From positions 124,001 through 188,000 of the forward strand of contig JAITYX010000132.1 in assembly GCA_021018815.1 (NCBI GenBank): a stretch of DNA of 64,000 nt, read 5' to 3'. Shown here in pieces: positions 61,534-64,000 of the stretch. Each line of letters begins with the position of its first letter. Positions within the stretch are counted from its first letter, which is position 1. The position numbers and the translations under genes are program-made. A model generated the notes under the pieces. It ran no database searches. It worked only from the letters and a program-made list of their open reading frames with translations, and had not been told where the DNA came from. This stretch comes from Talinum fruticosum (lineage: Eukaryota; Streptophyta; Magnoliopsida; Caryophyllales; Talinaceae).

Positions 61534-61583
61534 GGCCCCTGCGCAAGGATGACACGCACAAATCGAGAAATGGTCCAAATTTT
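61482..61583 (+). ncRNA. U6 small nuclear RNA
   Basis: U6 forms the catalytic core of the spliceosome with U2. The 102-nt sequence is full length: 5' stem-loop GTCTC-TTCG-GAGAC, ATAAAATTGGAACGATACAG, the ACAGAGA box at 61517-61523, the AGC triad at 61529-61531, the internal stem-loop (CATGGCCCCTGCGCAAGG) and a terminal T6 run for Pol III termination. The only visible difference from the common plant sequence is in the 5' stem, where a C-G pair is replaced by T-A, which keeps pairing. With USE and TATA at Pol III spacing, it looks functional. Confidence 0.97.
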
Positions 61584-61585
61584 TT
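61580..61585 (+). terminator. Pol III terminator of U6
   Basis: Run of six T at the 3' end of U6. Confidence 0.9.
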
Positions 61586-62320
61586 GGAGGATTGTTGTTT
61601 GCTTTGCAATTTGCAAAACTAAGTACAAGCAATTCTTAGAGATTATAGGAAAATCTGGGTTATGTTTTGTCCCTGTACCTCAAACCCGGTCAATGAGCTG
61701 TTCCAGTCTCGCAAGAAGACCTACCGATGCATGAAAGACCAGACTCCGAAGGATTTTCAGAAAAGGGTGGACTCTCAATACCGAGGAGGTATCCTTTCAG
61801 CACAAGTGTTCAGCTTTCAGGGTTTACTTGATATTATCTAACAATTCTTTTCTTTAACCACAAACATATATTCATTCATTCCTCTCATGAATGTACGAAC
61901 TAAGTTTCCGTGCTTTGACTTCATCTTGAAAAAATTGTCTCATTTGTGCTTGTACATGCCTTACAATCCAGATAAGTTGTGTGTACCGGACATCTGGATG
62001 CATCTGCACTTAACCTATCCCCGATGTGTGCTGTCTTTGTTTCTTCCTAGGTTTTTCTCAGTGTCAAAAGATTGATTTTTGTTTTCCTATCTTCAATTGG
62101 AAACATACCCACAAGAGAAGTTATCTTGTCATATTTTTATTACCGCAGTTTTGAGTCTTGATTAGCTAGTTCTGTTGAGATAGCAACCATTTTCTGCTTG
62201 TGCTTATTCACAGGCTTTACTTTGTTTGTCTCCATTTGCAGATTGTAATTTTCTTCAGGAATGCTATTGAATATTTTCACAATTTGTTGGTCATTATATG
62301 GCAGTGAACATCAATTCCAT
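61586..62320. other. spacer between U6 and the second U2
   Basis: No gene or repeat recognised. Short open frames have no motifs. Confidence 0.5.
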
Positions 62321-62331
62321 CTCCCACACCG
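62321..62331 (+). promoter_or_regulatory. USE of the second U2 gene
   Basis: CTCCCACACCG, two differences from RTCCCACATCG, 75 bp upstream of the U2 start. Confidence 0.8.
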
Positions 62332-62363
62332 ATAGGCGAAAGAGGTAACTGAAATGTGGAGGA

Positions 62364-62370
62364 TATAAAA
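62364..62370 (+). promoter_or_regulatory. TATA box of the second U2 gene
   Basis: TATAAAA lies 32 bp upstream of U2, with 32 bp between it and the USE, Pol II type spacing. Confidence 0.85.
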
Positions 62371-62395
62371 AGAGGTACGTGAGACTAAAGAAAGC

Positions 62396-62591
62396 ATACC
62401 TTTCTCGGCCTTTTGGCTAAGATCAAGTGTAGTATCTGTTCTTATCAGTTTAATATCTGATACGTGGGTCATTGACCCACAATGATATTAAATTAATTTT
62501 TTGAGGGAGAGGGTCCATCACAGCAGCTTGCTGCTGGGACCTTCAAACGTCGCTTATGCGTTGCACTACTGCATTGGCCTGGCGTACCTTA
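62396..62591 (+). ncRNA. U2 small nuclear RNA (copy 2)
   Basis: Same role as copy 1. The 5' 120 nt appear identical to copy 1, including GTAGTA (62429-62434) and the Sm site AATTTTTTG (62495-62503). The 3' third differs: GAGGGAGAGGGTCC after the Sm site, and stem-loop IV with CGTCGCTTATGCG and TGGCCTGGCGTACC. The promoter is well preserved, so both copies are probably expressed. The end is set by the usual length. Confidence 0.96.
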
Positions 62592-63370
62592 CCTTAACAT
62601 CAAAGAATTAATAATATAGTTCAGATTCAGTTGACAGAGAAGATAAACTGGAAAAACACTCTAGTTGATCACTAGTTTCCAATATTAATTTTTGTCCCTT
62701 CAAAAATTTGAACTGTTGCTTGAAAAGAAAGAGAAAGCATTCGGCAGTCTAATTCTTGTTTTTAACGTCATATACATAATATAAAGTATTTTTCATCGTA
62801 TATCTGCAGCAAGTAGCTAATACCCTGGGAGTAGTATTACAATAGGGATTGGGTAAATGCGTGGGCACATTTGAAGCACGTGGTGGTGGCACTTTGCTTT
62901 GGAAGTACAACCTGCTGCAGAAGAGAAAGTTACATTAATTGAAACCAACTTCTAGACACTACTCAATCTTGTTATCCATCAATTGTCATCTAAACCTTGG
63001 GACCCAACTTCAGGTGTGCAGTTCTTTATCTGCTTTCTTATTTTTTCACTCGCTTTCACTTTCTCCCTCTGCTCTGTGTTGTCAAATTGCACTGTGTGTG
63101 AAAGAAGGAAGAAGGGGTTGAACCCCTTTTTCTTTTCATGTGTAAATTATTCTGTCACAAGAAATTAATTAGGATCTTTTTATGGATTATTTGTGCCTAT
63201 TCATGATACTATGCTTTGTTTTCAACTTTGTAGATGAAATGCCAAATTAATAGATTGATCACCAAGGCACTCATTGGAATTGGTCTGAGCGCAGTTCTCA
63301 TAAAGGAATACTTATGCAGTTGCCTTGTGTGATAAGACTGTGAGAAGGTCGAAGCAATTGCAACACCTTT
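62592..63370. other. spacer, no gene recognised
   Basis: A+T-rich, with a pyrimidine-rich tract near 63030-63080. No further RNA gene was seen. Confidence 0.5.
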
Positions 63371-63373
63371 TGA

Positions 63374-63392
63374 GAGACATCTGATAAAATTG
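63374..63392 (+). pseudogene. short U6 snRNA relic
   Basis: GAGACATCTGATAAAATTG matches U6 (GAGACATCCGATAAAATTG, 61492-61510) with one difference, after which similarity stops. No ACAGAGA box or T-run follows. It may be a truncated U6 pseudogene or a chance match. Confidence 0.4.
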
Positions 63393-63717
63393 AGTCATCT
63401 ATGCATGTTACTTGTTTACATCAGGAGAGTTCATGAGTACCCGTCTACTGTTGTATTTTTGGTATATTTCAGACATCTCCCTTGAAGAGGTGAAGGTACA
63501 TCTAGATCCCCTCAAGCCTTCCCAGTTAGGAATCATACTAGCTCAAGGGCATTAAAAGGAAGATTGTGGCCTTGACACTTGCCCCATTTATCCTGTGAGT
63601 TTCTATGACATAAGCTGGCTGTTTAAACTGTATTCACATCTTTATTTCCCAATCATTCCTGAGGTTTAATTTTCCTCCCACTATGTCAGATAACAAAATT
63701 GTAACTGGAATTGAGAT

Positions 63718-63878
63718 AGGAGCCGCGCGAACGCAGGCCCCCGCTACCACAAATTATGACGTATGCTCTCCCACTTTGAGGAGACATTAGGCAGGCACTG
63801 CTACCAAAGTGCAATGGAGGACACCTACCCAGGCCATGAGTCTTCTTGATGGCCCATTGACCCCGTCCAGGTAAGTAT
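63718..63878 (-). ncRNA. U1 small nuclear RNA, variant copy
   Basis: U1 recognises 5' splice sites. On the minus strand from 63878 the sequence begins ATACTTACCTGGACGGGGTC, continues with TCCTCCATTGCACTTTGG and GTGCCTGCCTAA, and contains the Sm site in CATAATTTGTG and the 3' arm CTGCGTTCGCGCGG. Length is about 161 nt, normal for plants. Stem-loop I is altered: the U1-70K loop reads ATCAAGAAG where ATCAYGAAG is usual, and several stem bases differ. It may be an expressed variant or a young pseudogene. The promoter is recognisable but imperfect. Confidence 0.88.
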
Positions 63879-63901
63879 TTTTCTTGAAGTTCACATGTTT
63901 C

Positions 63902-63909
63902 TTCTATAG
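63902..63909 (-). promoter_or_regulatory. TATA-like box of the U1 gene
   Basis: CTATAGAA on the minus strand, 24-31 bp upstream of the U1 start; a weak match to TATA. Confidence 0.45.
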
Positions 63910-63941
63910 CAGACTCTCGTTCCTTCCACTTAGTTATTCTA

Positions 63942-63952
63942 CTGATGTGGGT
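63942..63952 (-). promoter_or_regulatory. USE-like element of the U1 gene
   Basis: On the minus strand, ACCCACATCAG resembles RTCCCACATCG with two or three differences and lies about 32 bp from the TATA-like box, Pol II type spacing. Confidence 0.5.
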
Positions 63953-64000
63953 CTGGGAGTCTGGACCTTAACGCATTAGAATGCTTGTAAACATTTATAT

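Overview
The window is nuclear DNA of a flowering plant, most likely a eudicot. Plant U1, U2 and U6 snRNA genes carry plant-type promoter elements (USE plus TATA). The rest is A+T-rich intergenic DNA filled with LINEs, a Ty1/Copia element of Sirevirus type, Helitrons and microsatellites, plus a P-type PPR gene relic and RING-H2 fragments. I found no intact protein-coding host gene.

Layout. 1-4200: 3' part of an L1-type LINE, split by a TIR element (about 151-1543) that carries a gene-like 5' leader. 6587-8436: frameshifted PPR gene on the minus strand. About 8598-9440: possible small Helitron. 15580-26356: complete Sirevirus-like Copia with 1.5-kb LTRs, 5-bp target duplication CATAA, tRNA-iMet primer site, frameshifted gag-pol and a third ORF behind its own promoter-like leader. 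28-36 kb: Helitron ends, a 520-bp tandem duplication split by a minus-strand Helitron, a 22-24-bp minisatellite beside an LTR-like segment, and three 75-bp repeats. 36.5-42.7 kb: a duplicated block with two RING-H2 gene relics. 43446-47240: minus-strand L1-type LINE flanked by a perfect 15-bp target duplication. 48123-55536: head-to-tail series of four related Helitron 5' ends and two long units.

57.5-63.9 kb: an snRNA gene cluster, the main functional content. From left to right it holds a broken U1 (-), U2 (+), U6 (+), U2 (+), a short U6 relic (+) and a nearly full-length U1 (-). USE-TATA spacing is 32-34 bp at the U2 and right-hand U1 genes (Pol II type) and 25 bp at U6 (Pol III type), so one locus mixes both polymerase classes. 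It is embedded in degenerate tandem duplications.

Most sequence differences between the two Copia LTRs fall at or beside CG dinucleotides and are indels or rearranged short words, not simple C-to-T changes. This could be a base-calling artefact at methylated sites, so the frameshifts in gag-pol and ORF3 should be read with caution.
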